Assembly: GCF_000471905.2 (NCBI RefSeq)
Contig: NW_006499603.1
Location: 5,668,474-5,732,473 of the forward strand
Length of the DNA: 64,000 nucleotides
Source of the DNA: Amborella trichopoda
Taxonomy: Eukaryota; Streptophyta; Magnoliopsida; Amborellales; Amborellaceae
Direction: 5' to 3'
This document shows, one piece after another, positions 13,231-25,075 of the stretch. Position 1 is the stretch's first letter. Each line of letters opens with the position of its first letter. A program made the translations under genes and the position numbers. The notes below the pieces were generated by a model, which did not search any database, was not told where the DNA came from, and was given only the letters and a program-made list of their open reading frames with translations.

Positions 13231-14258
13231 TTTTTCTATACTTCTTGATGGGAGCGTCCAGTCATTAGAGTGAGCTATCAAGAGGAGCACTGGTCAGGTA
13301 CAACTTGGAGGACAGAGTGGGAGCAAAGGCATGAGATCAGACTCAGGCTGAGTGAATAGGAGGCTATCGTGCCCTTGGCATTGTATGATGAGAAGTTCAG
13401 GCCTGCCTCGAGAGATATCATGTATCTTTCTCCTCATGCTTGAGATTTCATGAAGAGGCTACGGAGAGCTGGTCATGGAGAGAAGGTTAGTGTTGAGGTG
13501 GATCATCTAAGGACTCGGCTGGAGCATATGACATAATTTCGAGATCATTTTGAGGCACATAGTATAGAGTTGCAATCCGAGGTTGAAAGCATGATTGCGA
13601 ATCTTCAGAGGCTCGAGATAGAGAGGGAGCAGGAAAGGACATTGTTGAGGGCTGAGAAAGATTGAGCACAATCTAAGTTTGAGATGATTCGGATTTCTCA
13701 AAGTCATGCTCGGGCTTCAATTGTGGGTCCTTCCTGGGCAGTTGTCGTTGTTTCGGTGAGTGCAAGATGTGATGTAGGTAGACTGAGTGAGAGTCTCACC
13801 CAAGTGTGTGATGAGCAAGTACATACTTTTCTTTCTGCTCTATTTCTTTCCTCTTTTCCTTTATGCTTTCCTCTTATCATATTTTTGATAGTTTCTGAGA
13901 GACTTCGTTTTCCTTTCTAGGATGCACATAGGAGGTAGTCAGAGACACTACAGGTGCAACTTGCTGATCTGATTCTTCAAGTTGCATTGGTGAGTGTGGC
14001 ATTAGAGCATGCCGGTAGCGATCCTGCATAGGCGATTTGTGGTTAGAGGATGACCCTAGTGAGGCCACTTGTCTCTTCTTCTCTTGTGGCTTTGTGAGAC
14101 ATTGGAGCTGAGCTTAGAGTTTGTTCAAGAGCGAGTGAGCAGGAGGCTTCCAGTGGTCTCATGGTTGATTTGAGGGATCATGACTGAGGCTTCCAATGGA
14201 TATTTTCGTTCTTATTGCTACACACCTATACTCATGTTTTTTTATTTTGTTTAAAACT
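13231..14258 (+). pseudogene. PMD-gene relic, downstream part (coiled-coil-rich)
   Basis: After the solo LTR a plus-strand frame reads YQEEHWSGTTWRTEWEQRHE, DEKFRPASRDIMYLSPHA, then a heptad-like Glu/Arg/Leu-rich stretch with VDHLRTRLEHMT and LQRLEIEREQERTLLRAEKD (to about 13665). A GT...tttctag intron (about 13756-13920) precedes a last piece with LQVQLADLILQVALV. The Trp/Arg-rich opening is where PMD proteins have their terminal motif, and a coiled coil after PMD is common. Four stops (near 13360, 13441, 13533 and 13665) sit where Trp is plausible. The frame ends at the junction with the Tekay-like element at about 14258. Confidence 0.5.
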
Positions 14259-14625
14259 GAGTCAGTCTATCTAGGGTATATGTAGTGCGGACCGGTAAGA
14301 AATGTGCAGCCTTAGTTAATCGGTCCACAATAACCCAAACACTGTCGTGTCCCATGCCTGACCTTGGCAAACTGGACACAAAGTCTATAATGATGTGCTC
14401 CCACTTCCATTTAGGTACAGGCCCTACAGGTCTCTGATGTTCAGCCTTTACTTTCTGACAGGTCAGACATTTAGAAACAAATTGTGCCACATCTTGCTTC
14501 ATGTTATTCCACCAAAAGGTCTTCTTTAAATTTTGGTACATTTTTGTGCTTCTTGGGTGCACAGTATAATGGGAGTGGTGCGCTTCCTCTAGAATAGCCC
14601 TTTTTATCTTCTCATCACTTGGGAC
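14259..14625 (-). pseudogene. E2 integrase, N-terminal part only
   Basis: It encodes the HHCC zinc-binding region (EEAHHSHYTVHPRS ... KCLTCQKVKAEHQ) and the start of the catalytic core with the first Asp (IIIDFVSSLPRSGMGHDSVW). The second Asp and the Glu of the DDE triad are lost with the truncation at about 14258, so it cannot integrate DNA. Confidence 0.88.
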
Positions 14626-14645
14626 GCATACCAGTTCTCTACATC

Positions 14646-15888
14646 TTAATAAATCATCACTACCCGACAGAAAAATCCCCTTCTCTTTCCTGCTTTAAGT
14701 CTCCCCAGAATTTTACTCAGCTGGGGGTCTGCCTTTTCAGCTACCCTGATCTGTTGAAAGAGTTGAGGTTCCACCCTTATACCTGTAGTTATTTTTATCT
14801 CAGAACTAGAGGGTAAAGTCGGGCACCACTTCACTGCATCTTCTATCAGTTTCATCCCTCGGGCCATCATATGTGCTACTGATATCCAGAGTTTTCGACT
14901 TAAAGCGTTGGCTACTACATTTGTCTTGCTCGATTGGTAATTGATGGTACAATGATAATCATTTAGTAGGTCCATCCATCTCCTTTGCCTTATATTCAAC
15001 TCCTTCTGAGAAAATAAATACTTGAGGCTCTTATGATCTGTAAATATCTTGAACTGGGCTCCATAGAGATAAAGTCCCCAAATCTTCAAGGCAAAAATCA
15101 CAGCCGCGAGCTCTAAGTCATGAATTGGGTAATTTTGCTTGTGCAACTTTAACTGCCTGGAGGCATAAGCTATAACTTTCTCTTGCTGCATTAATACACA
15201 CCCTAATCCCTTATGGGAAGCATCAGTGTAGAGTACAAAGCCTTCATTTCCTTCGAGCAAAGTTAGTATTGGGGCTGTAGTCAATCTCTTCTTTAATTCT
15301 TGGAAACTCTTCTCACAATCATTTGACCATATAAATGTTACTCCTTTCTGGGTCAGGCTAGTCAGGGGAAGTGCTATCGTTGAAAAACCTTCTACAAAAC
15401 GTCTATAGTATCCTACAGGACCCAAAAAACTATGGACTTCTATCACATTTGTCGGTCTTCCCCATTTAAGCATGGCTTAAATCTTACAAAGGTCAATTGT
15501 GACCCCCTCCTTAAAAATAACATGCCCAAGAAGACTATTCTTGAAAGCTAAAACTCGCTTTTCCCTAGTTTAGCATATAACTTTTCTGTTTTTAGGTTAT
15601 GGAGGACCATTCTCAAATGCTGTTCATGCTCTTCTAGATTCCTTGAATATACCAGAATGTCATCTATAAAAACCACCACAAAGTCATCCAAAAAGGGTCT
15701 AAACACCCTATTCATCAAATCCATAAAGATGGCCGGGGCACTAGTCAGCCCAAAGGGCATTACTAAGAACTCGTAGTGACCATAACGAGTCCTGAATGCT
15801 GTCTTAGGTACATCTTCTTCCTTGACTCGCAGCTGATGGTATAACCTGACCGAAGGTCGATCTTAGAGAATACTTGGGCCCCTTTGAG
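14646..15888 (-). pseudogene. E2 reverse transcriptase (C-terminal part) and RNase H
   Basis: RT continues with [20 protein letters not shown] and the active site FIDDILVYS (15548-15760). A broken stretch near 15480-15548 follows, then thumb/connection ([14 protein letters not shown]) and RNase H (14646-15473) with [15 protein letters not shown] and [11 protein letters not shown]. The last catalytic position reads [10 protein letters not shown] where the family has NVVADALSR, an Asp-to-Asn change. Frameshifts separate the pieces. Confidence 0.9.
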
Positions 15889-17739
15889 TTAATCAAAAAG
15901 GTCATCAATTCTAGGCAAGGGGTACTTATTTTTCACAGTGACATGGTTCAACTGCCGATAGTCAATACATAGCCTCAAATACCCATCCTTTTTTTTAACA
16001 AATAAGATAGGCGCACCCCAGGGTGGCACACTAGGTCGAATAAAACCCTTCTCCAGTAACTCTTGTAATTGTTCTTTTAGATCTGCAGGGGCCATCCCAT
16101 GAGGGGCTTTAGAGATGGGGGTAGTGTCAAAGGCCACATATATCTCAAATTCTATTTTTTTGACTGGGGGCAGAGAGGTTAACTCTTCGGGAAAGACCTC
16201 CAGATACTCTCTCACCACCGGTATCTCTTCTAACTTAGACCGGTCATCCCAATTTTCCACTACGTAAGCAAGACACCCAACACAACTTTTAGTCAGTAAA
16301 CGGGAAGCCCGAATAGCTGAAATAAAATGCAGAGGAGGAACATCCTTGACACCAATAAAATTCAACTCAGGTTGGTTTGGGCGTCTAAGGGTTACAGTCT
16401 TATTACGATAATTTATAGTAGCATGATGTGTAGATAGCCAGTCCATGCCCAAAACAACATCAAAGTCTTGGATATCTAACAATATCAAATCTATATGCAG
16501 CTCACACACTTTAAGTAAAATCCCACAATGTTTATAAACAGTATCAGTTTCTATAGATCCCCCCATAAGTGTGCATACTACCAATATCCAGTCAAGCAAA
16601 GAAGGTCTAGCATTTATGTGGCATGAAAAGTGAAGTGCAACAAAAGAGTGTGTGGATCCAGGATCAACTAGGATTTTTGCTTCAATGCCATAAACGGGGA
16701 GTGTATCTCTGATAACTGAAGTTGATGCTTTAGCTTCTTGGTTGGTGAGAGAAAACACCCAACCTTGAGTCTTTGGTCGGTTCTCAGGTCCCCTTACTGA
16801 GCAATCTCTAATATGGTGGCCCGGCTTGCCACACCTGAAGTATGCCCTAGTCTTCCTTTGGCAATCAACCGCCAAGTGGTTATCCTTCCCGCAATTTGGA
16901 CACGTCGGGCGTCGATTCTCTCCTACATCTCCCGGTAACGTCCTCTGAATCTTCTTGCTCCTCTGATTTTCTCTTCCCCGAAAGTTCCTCTTCAATGGTG
17001 GTCGAGCTTTTCTCCCCGAGTTTCCAAACTGGTCTGGTCTCATCTTCTAGTTTCCTCCACCACGGGACTCTTCATCTTCCTTTTCTTTCTTCATGGCCTG
17101 ATCCACTAAAGGGGAAAAAGTTTTTAAATTGGCTGGTATTACTCCCCTCCTTATTTCTGGCCTGATACCTCTTTCGAACTTACTACTCTTCCACGCCTCG
17201 ATATTAATGATGTGTGGCGCATACCTTGACAACTAAGAAAACTTGGCTACATACTGCTCCACAGTTAAATTCCCTTGCTACAGCTCGATAAACTCTACTT
17301 CTTTTCTTTCCCTTACTGAATCAAGAAAGTACTTTTGATTGAAGGCTTCTAGAAAATTCTTCCAAGTCATTTCTGTCCTTGTCCTTTCCAAATATTGTTC
17401 TACCGAGCCCCACCAATGCTCAGCGTCCCTTTCAAGCATGAAAGTGCCTAGCCTTACTTTCTACTCATCAGTGTAGTTTAAAACTTTGAATACCTTATCC
17501 ACCTATCTCCTCCATTTCTCAGGCTTTTTTACTTCCCTAAGCCCTAAGAAGGTCGGAGGAGCCAGCCTCCTAAACTTCTCTATTAAGCTACTATCCTTCG
17601 AGTCAAGGGAAGGTGTAGATGGGGCTGGCATAGCTTCCTTCATCATTTGTGTCATAGTCCCTAAAGTCTTGATGAATTCACCGAGGGCCTCAGTGATTTC
17701 ATTACTGGAGCTTGAATTATTGGCCCAAGTTCTCGGCAT
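15889..17739 (-). pseudogene. E2 gag, protease and start of reverse transcriptase
   Basis: Gag begins at a Met near 17739 (MPRTWANNSSSSNE) and is broken between 17040 and 17500. An open stretch 17043-15889 (384 residues) then holds a CCHC knuckle [14 protein letters not shown] (residues 48-61), a second knuckle whose first Cys is Tyr ([14 protein letters not shown]), and protease [12 protein letters not shown] (active Asp near residue 127). It continues with VVLGMDWL and RT N-terminal blocks up to [12 protein letters not shown]. It is a fused gag-pol as in Tekay/Del elements, inactivated by stops. Confidence 0.88.
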
Positions 17740-17834
17740 CTCCAACCTAAGACACAAACACTCAATTACTAATCTACCTAAAACTATCCTAAAGACACTT
17801 CTAAACTCCCTAGGCCAAGATTCCTGTCCTGGCT

Positions 17835-17846
17835 GTTCTGATAATA
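17835..17846 (-). other. Primer-binding site of E2 (decayed, initiator tRNA-Met type)
   Basis: The minus-strand TATTATCAGAAC matches the usual plant TGGTATCAGAGC at 9 of 12 positions and lies next to the LTR end, as expected for the first-strand primer site. Confidence 0.6.
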
Positions 17847-18819
17847 TAACTATCACGACCCCGCTCCCTGACCCCTACCGGAGGGCGACAGAGCGTGGGA
17901 TCGCTATTGGAGGTCGCAAACGTCATTCAGGTGGGAGTGGTTCAACGCATAAAAACACGGAATTGAGAGCAAACTACGAAAGTAAACTAGAATAAATCCA
18001 TTCATCAATTCATTAAATTTCAAAAGTCTTTACAATTTCTTAGAGGCACTACTGGCCCAAAATGCACAAAATGAAGTATACATCATTCTGCTGAAATCAC
18101 CAAAACATATTGTGAAAGTCTTCGGAAAACAACTTCTCAAACTTCTTAATTTCGTGCTTCAAGCCCTCAAATTGCCACCCACCTTGGTATAACTGCCACC
18201 ACCCTTCACTTTACATTTATGAGATTAAAATGGAATGATCCAAAGGCCTAGTAAGCAGATCATCACCCTTGCATTCCTGAGTAACAGTATATACATGATA
18301 ACTTGACCATAGTTCATCAGAAATCGCATTTGTCTTACAGCGTGTAGTCACATATCAGAGTACACATGAATGCTGTATAACGAAGGTAAGAATCAGTTAA
18401 TGATTACTTGTTCTCAAAATGACATCTACCAGTTACCGTCAGATAGTCTTACAGAATACATAATTCAGATAAACATAACATATTAATTTACTCCCGAAGT
18501 AGAAGCCACATCGATTAGGCTAAGCCAATCCTGTAACTTGGGACTTCTACCCTCAATTAGGAGGGAGGATAATGACAAGTGGGTGCCCCACTTCATAATA
18601 TCCTCACTCACTCACACATCCCCAACGCGCTTTGGGATTTTTGATAGGTTGAGGCCTTGCAAGACACGACCATCATTGGTGCCTTAGGCGAGAGGGCATT
18701 ACACCACCATTGGAGGGCCCAATGCATAGTGCCCATGACAATTCGGGCGGCGCGACCCTCCCAGTTATTTACAGTTACATCTTGCTTCCACTCCTATCAT
18801 AGGAGTCGAGGTACAGAAT

Positions 18820-19210
18820 ACCCGACTACCAATGGAGGACCCATTGCGTAGAGGTCACAGAATCAGAATATCCACTACCAATGGAGGACTCATCGCGTAG
18901 TGGTCGAAAATCATAGGATAACAGAATTCATATAACAGAATTAGAATATCCACTACCAATGGAGGACCCATTGCATAGTGGTCAGAAATCACAAAATATC
19001 AGTATTAGAATATCCACTACTAATGAAGGACCCATTGCGTAGTGGCTAGATGTCACAAAATATCAGTTTTCATATAACAAAGTCAGAATATTCACTACCA
19101 ATGGAGGACCCATTGCGTAGCGAACATGGCATGTATAATAGTATCAATATGACAGAAATCACAATATCCACTACCAATGGAGGACCCATTGCATAGTGGT
19201 CAGAAATCAA
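18820..19210 (-). repeat. Tandem array in E2 LTR ('ctaccaatggaggac' unit)
   Basis: Six copies of 'cactaccaatggaggaccc' followed by 'attgcgtagtgg' start near 18826, 18875, 18953, 19017, 19095 and 19171. Spacing is 49-78 bp. A weaker relative is at about 18698. Each copy has an inverted flavour (ccaatgg...ccattg), so the transcript could fold into small hairpins. Confidence 0.85.
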
Positions 19211-20659
19211 TATTGATATAGCAAAATCAAACAATATCAAGATCACATAATTAACAGTATCAGATTCATATTATAACAGTATCAACATGATATAATCGCA
19301 TTATCAGAGTCACATAATCTTAGTGTCGATGTCACATTTCGTGCAATTTCAGCTAGTGACATCTCATCAAAACCTGGTCATAACTCCCAATTCCTTTGGA
19401 AGTAAAAACGGTTCCAGAACTAATTTTGCACTAGACACCCCTACCCTTCAAATGGGAGTGGTTTGAAGAGAATTGGGCCCTATTTGGCCTCTTAAAGGTT
19501 TCAAGAGTTAAGGGTTAACTAGCTGTGCCCTGCTGTGTACAGTGGACAGTGAGGTACCCTGTTTCAAATCATTATAACTTTCAAACCGTGTGGTAACTTG
19601 TGACGGTTTCAAAATCAAAGTTTAAGCCAAGACGTATATGTTTTTGACAAGGTAAATTTGAAAGCATTTTGATTCCATTTGGTGATTCAAAGATTCGTGC
19701 CAAACAAGGTGATAGTTTTGAATTTTTGTCAACACTGCCCATAGTGATATACCTTCATAAACTGAGGTATAACTTTCAATCTAAAAATAATTTCAAAATA
19801 ATTTCTAATGAAATTTTAGCCCATTCAAAGGTCTTTCAAATAGCTATGTTTGCCAAAAATGGACATCAGTTGGATAGTTAAAATCAGTGTCAACGGCAAC
19901 GTCAGTGGAAAATCAAGGAAAGCAGTTAACAATGATATACTCTCTCATTTTGAAACATAACTTTATTTTCATAAAGAATTTCAACAGTAGGAAAAAATGA
20001 ACATTTTACTAGACTCGTATATCTTTCTAACGGAGGTAGTTTGATGTCGGTCAGACCCCATTTGATAGTTCAAAAGCCACATTTAAGCACTCACTTAATT
20101 TTAGAATTTCACAGTGGCATATAACATGTCTCAAGAATACATTCCATAACCCTCATTTCATGGTGATAAACATGATAACAACCATTCTCTCACAATGTGA
20201 ACACATATAACATGCATTTCTTACACAAAAAGAATCATACATTTAACATTATCATAGAACAAAAGCCCCAAATTCTAGTAAAAAAGGCATAAGGATTTCT
20301 ACATCACATACACTTCTATTGCTCATTTCACATGCATAAATTCCCTTGCATCCTTATGAATACAATGCAATGGTGGTAGATCCACTTAAATAACAATGGG
20401 GCCTTGTCCAATCCTCTGTTCACAGTTCTCACCCACCCAAAATGGCTGCGCTCCAACAGTCACTTCTTCAAACCTTGGGTCTTAGAGAGGGGACAAATGA
20501 GGGAAGAGTGAGTGACGTGGGTGAGAGGAGAGGCTTAAGTACTCTTATGTTTGGGGTGGTGGCCTAAGTGTCATCAAAAGACCTAAAATCTGGACAAGTG
20601 GCACTCACATCAGCATGCATCTCACAAGTGGCACTCATAATCCATGCATATCAATAATG

Positions 20660-20970
20660 TAGCCGGCGCTGGTTTGCTTCTCCTACATAGCCGGCTTTGG
20701 CCTCTGCACATGACACAATTGGCGTTGGTCTGTGTACACAACACAGTCGGCGCTGACACTTCTTCTCATCACAACCGGCACTGGTCACAACTCAGCTGAT
20801 GCTGACACTTCTTCTCTTTATAGCAGGTGCTGCTTACAACTCAGGCGGCACTGACACTTCTTCTCTTCACAGTCCGTGCTGCTCACAACTCACCCAATGC
20901 TTGCACTTCTTCCTTTTACAGTCGGCGCTGCTCACAACTCAACCAGTGCTGACACTTCTTCCTTCCTCCC
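20660..20970 (-). repeat. Tandem array in E2 LTR ('cggcgctgacacttcttc' unit)
   Basis: Short imperfect units of 'cagtcggcgctgctcacaac' and 'tgacacttcttctcttcaca' alternate about six to eight times. In LTR-sense orientation the core reads AGCGCCGACTGTG, resembling the spacer repeats of Tat element E4. Confidence 0.75.
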
Positions 20971-21018
20971 TATCCCTCCATACATTATAGCTGGCCTAAA
21001 AAAGTTTGGGTCATCACA

Positions 21019-21644
21019 CACACACACATATATAAGTTCCCGAACGGTGGCTAACGATAGGAATAGTAGTTTGGTGGAGTGCCAACCGTCCATCGTTCCT
21101 ACTAAGTGAACAAATGGGATTAAGACTTTTAAAACTGGGGGCTCTCCCATCTCTTTTTTTCTTCCCATTTTACCTCATTTCCCTATCTTCCCTCCATCTC
21201 TCTCTCATCCCCCAAGCTCTCTCGTTATCTCCCTACTTTTGCTCCACCTCTCTCCTCCATTTTTCCTCCCATATCTCTTTGTCTCACCATCCCTGCGAGC
21301 TCTCGACATGGAATCCCAATACATAAATTAGAAGGAAGAGGGATAAATTAGCCCTAATCCCTAATCATAATTAGTAAGAAACTCTCTACTCTCTATAAAA
21401 TGATCAAACATTTCTTTATGTCAAAGCAATCAATCCATAGAGATACTCCATTTATGTTTCAGAAACCAACCCAAGATACTTCAATCCAAAACCAAAAAAA
21501 GAAAAATCTGTTTCAAGGAAAAAAATGGTGTCCAAAATTTATGCTTTGAGGAAAGCAAATGGTGTGAAAAATTTCTACTCCGCCTTTCTCACTTTCCCCC
21601 ATTTTTCCTCCCTCTCTCTCCCCTATCCCCCAAACACACACACA

Positions 21645-21680
<36 letters not shown>

Positions 21681-22454
21681 CTCTCTCCTCTCTCCATATT
21701 TGCTCTCTCTCAAGAAAGTTGAAGGAGATAAGAAAAAAAAAGGATGCAAATTCTTTAGCATACAAAAGCCCTAGCTAGAAAGAAAACATACTTTAATAAT
21801 TTTTTTTTAAATAAAAATGTTACTGTTACAGTCGATAAAAATCCTTATTTGTTTCTTTCTTAGATAAAGTAAAATGAATTATTAGTATTGTTGATACTAT
21901 TATATTCCTTTGAAATATTTTTTAGGCATCTATGAAGAGGTTCTGTTTTCTTTATTTTCATAGATACACTGAAACGAATTATTAGTATTGTTGATACTAT
22001 TATCTTTCATAGATACACTGAAATGAATTATTAGTATTGTTGATACTATTATCTTACTTTGATTTTTTTTGTTTAGGTGTCTATGAAGAGGTTGTGTTTT
22101 CCAGGTGGCCTGTAAAATTTGAATTTTTGCCTCAGTTACATTGTAATTTTGTTTGTTTTATCAAATAGTGCTCAGAGATTTGGGATTTAAAGTTCCTTTT
22201 TGTGATTAATTTTCACACCATAGTAATACCACTTTGTTGTTATTCAATGTAAAAGTTTAGTGGATACTATCATGACGCTAGCTGATTGGAGTTTTATTTT
22301 TAGTTTTTATTTTTATTTTATGCTATGAAGTCCTTTAGATTTATTCAAATGCAAAATTTTTTTTTGCAATTTCAAAACTCTTTTTTCCTAGTCATAATGG
22401 ATGCATACCTCGCAATCTATGCAGAGTGAATTATTAATGACGATTATTTTTCAG
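21019..22454. other. Intergenic DNA with simple repeats; no gene
   Basis: It contains a CA run (about 21015-21028), a CT-rich microsatellite block (about 21640-21710), and a three-copy repeat of 'gaattattagtattgttgat' (near 21876, 21975 and 22025; unit about 50 bp in the last two). No coding domain was recognised. Confidence 0.6.
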
Positions 22455-22673
22455 GTAACCATAGTGAGCATGGTGTGGGTGCCATTTGTTGGATTAGCTT
22501 GAGACTTGGGGGTTGGATCAACAATGAATATGGGCGTAAAAGTGCTGCATGGCTGCTACTCTGAACCTGATGTGCTTGAGGCTCTGGTTGGTTTTGGTAT
22601 GGGTATGGCATATGTTGTTGCCTTTGTTATAATGCCAAGCCTTGGGTTTTATGCAGACCACAATCATTTGTAA
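22455..22673 (+). other. Possible terminal exon of an unknown, hydrophobic protein (uncertain)
   Basis: An acceptor-like ttttcag precedes a 72-codon frame ending in TAA at 22671-22673 with one internal TGA. It encodes hydrophobic stretches (VGFGMGMAYVVAFVIMPSLG). I do not recognise it. It may be a gene remnant or chance. Confidence 0.2.
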
Positions 22674-23684
22674 CTTTAGCTAGCAAGGAATTTGAGGCAA
22701 TGGTTCAATGCCCAAATATTACTTGGTGCTTACAACAGGGAAGGTTATAAGTTGTTGAATGTAATATGTAATGTAACTGATTGTATTTTTCCTTGATAGA
22801 ATGGTCACAATCTTTTTTTTCAAGAACTGTTTTTGCGAATATATGACAGAAATTGCTAGAAATAAAAAAAATTGATGAAAGTCTCATGGCTACCCCTCTC
22901 CCCCGAATCTCTCTCTTTGAAATAAAAAGATTGCTTCTGAAGTGAGTTCGGGATCCGGATCAAGTGGAAATGCAACGAGGACATGGCATCATCATTTTCT
23001 CTACTCTCTCTCTCTCTTTGAATAAAAGATTACTTCTTAATTGAGTTCTGGATTGGATCAAGTGCTTATGGCATTTCAACATCTTCTCTAACTATAGACA
23101 GCAATGCTTAGAACCTTATAAGGCACAACAATTGTTGGAACCTTTTAAGGGCCCTTGTGCTCACAATAATAGTAGGCCGCATATGAGAGAGAGAGAGAAT
23201 GGACTTGTACATTAGTAGAACAACCATTTCAATTTAACTTCGACAAAAAACTAAATGTGAGTCTGTCCACATCAATGCATAGACTCCCATCAAATAAAAA
23301 CCAGTATAATAAAATAATTTGTTTACATCAATGTATTTGTCAAATTCCTTTAATACAATTTCTTTAAAAAAAAAACAAAATGGATGTATTACACCACTCC
23401 CATCTATCATCATTGGCAATCATATGACTAGCTTCCAGCAAAAACACAATAACATATATCAGCCATGCAATATAATTCTTGAGAGAATATTAAACAATTT
23501 CTAGTTACGTAAGGGAACTTATATTCAAGGTTCATTGGATTATAGGATGAATATAATGAAGGATAACTCAAGGCTATATAAGGTCCAAGAGAGGGTGAGA
23601 TATTTTTGTTAACTAAAGATAGACATATGAATTTACAACTCAAATCATGTTTTGAAAATGTCGTAGAGAAAACAAAACAAGCAC
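22674..23684. other. Intergenic DNA downstream of the FAR1-like gene
   Basis: A direct repeat of about 65 bp ('tctctctttgaa(a)taaaagatt...gatcaagtg') occurs near 22905-22970 and 23010-23070. A poly-A-rich patch lies at 23365-23380. No gene was seen; part of it may be the 3' UTR of the FAR1-like gene on the minus strand. Confidence 0.5.
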
Positions 23685-25075
23685 TTACATTATACGTGCT
23701 CTCATTGGACAATTACGTTTGTCATGTCCAATTATACTACAAACATTGCACTTCCTTCCTGTTGGTGGCTTCATCTCCCGTTGAGGTTTTAACCTAAGGA
23801 CTCTTGGTTGGCCCTTTGCTTGAGCACGTGGTGGATTCAGTACATTCACAAGGGATTGAGCATCAACTGAATTATTGCTACTATAGTGTATATTTTGAAT
23901 AACATTGCATTGAGTGGTATGGCAAAGACTTTTGTGTTGCATTGAACTCCTCAGTTAACTTGGATAAGCAAGCCTTCAATTTTTCAAAGAATACCTCATT
24001 TTCAAGTGCGGGTTCTACAACCTTTGGAAAAGCTCATAAACCTCATGTTGTTGAATGAAGTGAGGAAAAGTACACGGAGCCAAATTGTTGGCACCACTTT
24101 TATCACCCTCAATACCTTTCATAGCTTCCATTGTCCATCGTTTTATAATGTAATGAGGTGGGATCTCCAATACATTCCTCACACAAAATACCTTGAGCAT
24201 ATGTGAACAAGGGAGTCCAACACGGTCATACAATTGACATGTACATGTGGCTTTCTTATTGGATTCGATGAATGTAATAGTTCACCATTGTCCTCAACTA
24301 ATTTGATCAAGCAATTTGCTGACTTCACAAGCTCTTCTTGAAACTTTGCAAAAATTTTTTGAGTGTAAATCCTTGATGCATGCCTCTCGATCTTAAAGGG
24401 TGTCTTTAGCACCGGTGTGGATGTAAGATTCTTGGAGTCATTTGCTTTCTTTTTAATGAACTTTTTATCTTGTAACTTTTCAATGGCATTAAAAAACGTT
24501 GGTAGACTTTTTCCTGAATTGACATACATCTTGAGATCTCGATTGAAACTTTCACTCCGTTGTGTGGTTGTCATGCCTGCCATGAACTTGTCAGATGTAT
24601 ATGCATCAGCCCATTGACTATGGCATGCATATAACCATAGAAGCCAAGTTTCTGTTTGAAGATTGTACTTCTTAATCATGACCATCCATTCATTCTCGAA
24701 TTTCTCAACTATATAAGAAGTAACACAATTTTGGAAAACATCAAAGAATGATGGGTGTGCATGAGCAACATTACCTAGCTTTGATTTAATCTTTCCTATG
24801 ATGTGCCACTTGCAGTAATGATGATTATTATGGGGGAACACTAGCTTAACTACAACGGTTATGGCCAAATCTTGATCAGTAATAATTGTGCATGGGTGGC
24901 ATCCTCTCATTGCTTCTACCAAATTCTCAAATAACCAAATAAAAGACTCTTTAGTCTCATTGAAGATGAGTGCACAACTAAGAAAAATTGTGCTCATGTG
25001 ATGATTTACACATAGGATCTGGCCAAATGACATACTGTATGTATTTGTTTGGTACATGGTGTCAAAAGTTACCAC
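23685..25075 (-). pseudogene. FAR1/FHY3-like protein, C-terminal half (split by E3)
   Basis: Minus strand from 25075: VVTFDTMYQTNTY opens the MULE-type transposase domain, with ALIFNETKESFIWLFENLV, IITDQDLAI (catalytic-type Asp) and HHYCKWHIIGKI, followed by the conserved RSESFNRDLK. A frameshift near 24270-24285 separates this from the SWIM zinc finger, CTCQ...GLPCSHMLKVF, and VLEIPPHYIIKRWT (24130-24240). The C-terminus ends with a zinc knuckle CNVCSIIGHDKRNCP (about 23700-23745). This is the full domain order of FAR1-related (FRS) proteins, transposase-derived nuclear transcription factors. The N-terminal half is at 42881-43860; the gap is the 17.8-kb E3 insertion. It is a pseudogene as it stands. 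Confidence 0.92.
25071..25075. repeat. Target-site duplication of E3, left copy (ACCAC)
   Basis: It is identical to 42876-42880. One copy belongs to the FAR1-like codons Val-Val; the reading frame continues correctly when one copy and the element are ignored. Confidence 0.93.

Larger units (their letters stand above)
14259..21018 (-). mobile_element. Truncated Tekay/Del-like Ty3/gypsy element (E2)
   Basis: Minus-strand order from right to left is 5' LTR (17851-21018), primer-binding site, gag, protease, RT, RNase H and the first part of integrase. The element stops abruptly near 14258 inside integrase, just after VRTTYTLDRLTQ. The rest of integrase, any chromodomain and the 3' LTR are absent. 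The LTR ends (TGTGATGACCC... and ...GGTCGTGATA) and the [13 protein letters not shown] wording fit the Tekay/Del chromovirus group. A deletion that also removed the left flank, or ectopic recombination with the neighbouring PMD locus, would explain the one-sided loss. Confidence 0.85.
17851..21018 (-). repeat. 5' LTR of E2, about 3.17 kb
   Basis: It runs from TGTGATGACCCAAAC (minus strand, start at about 21018) to GGTCGTGATA at about 17851, next to the primer-binding site. It holds two internal tandem arrays (18820-19210 and 20660-20970). The partner LTR is not in the window, so the ends rest on motif and neighbour position only. Confidence 0.7.
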
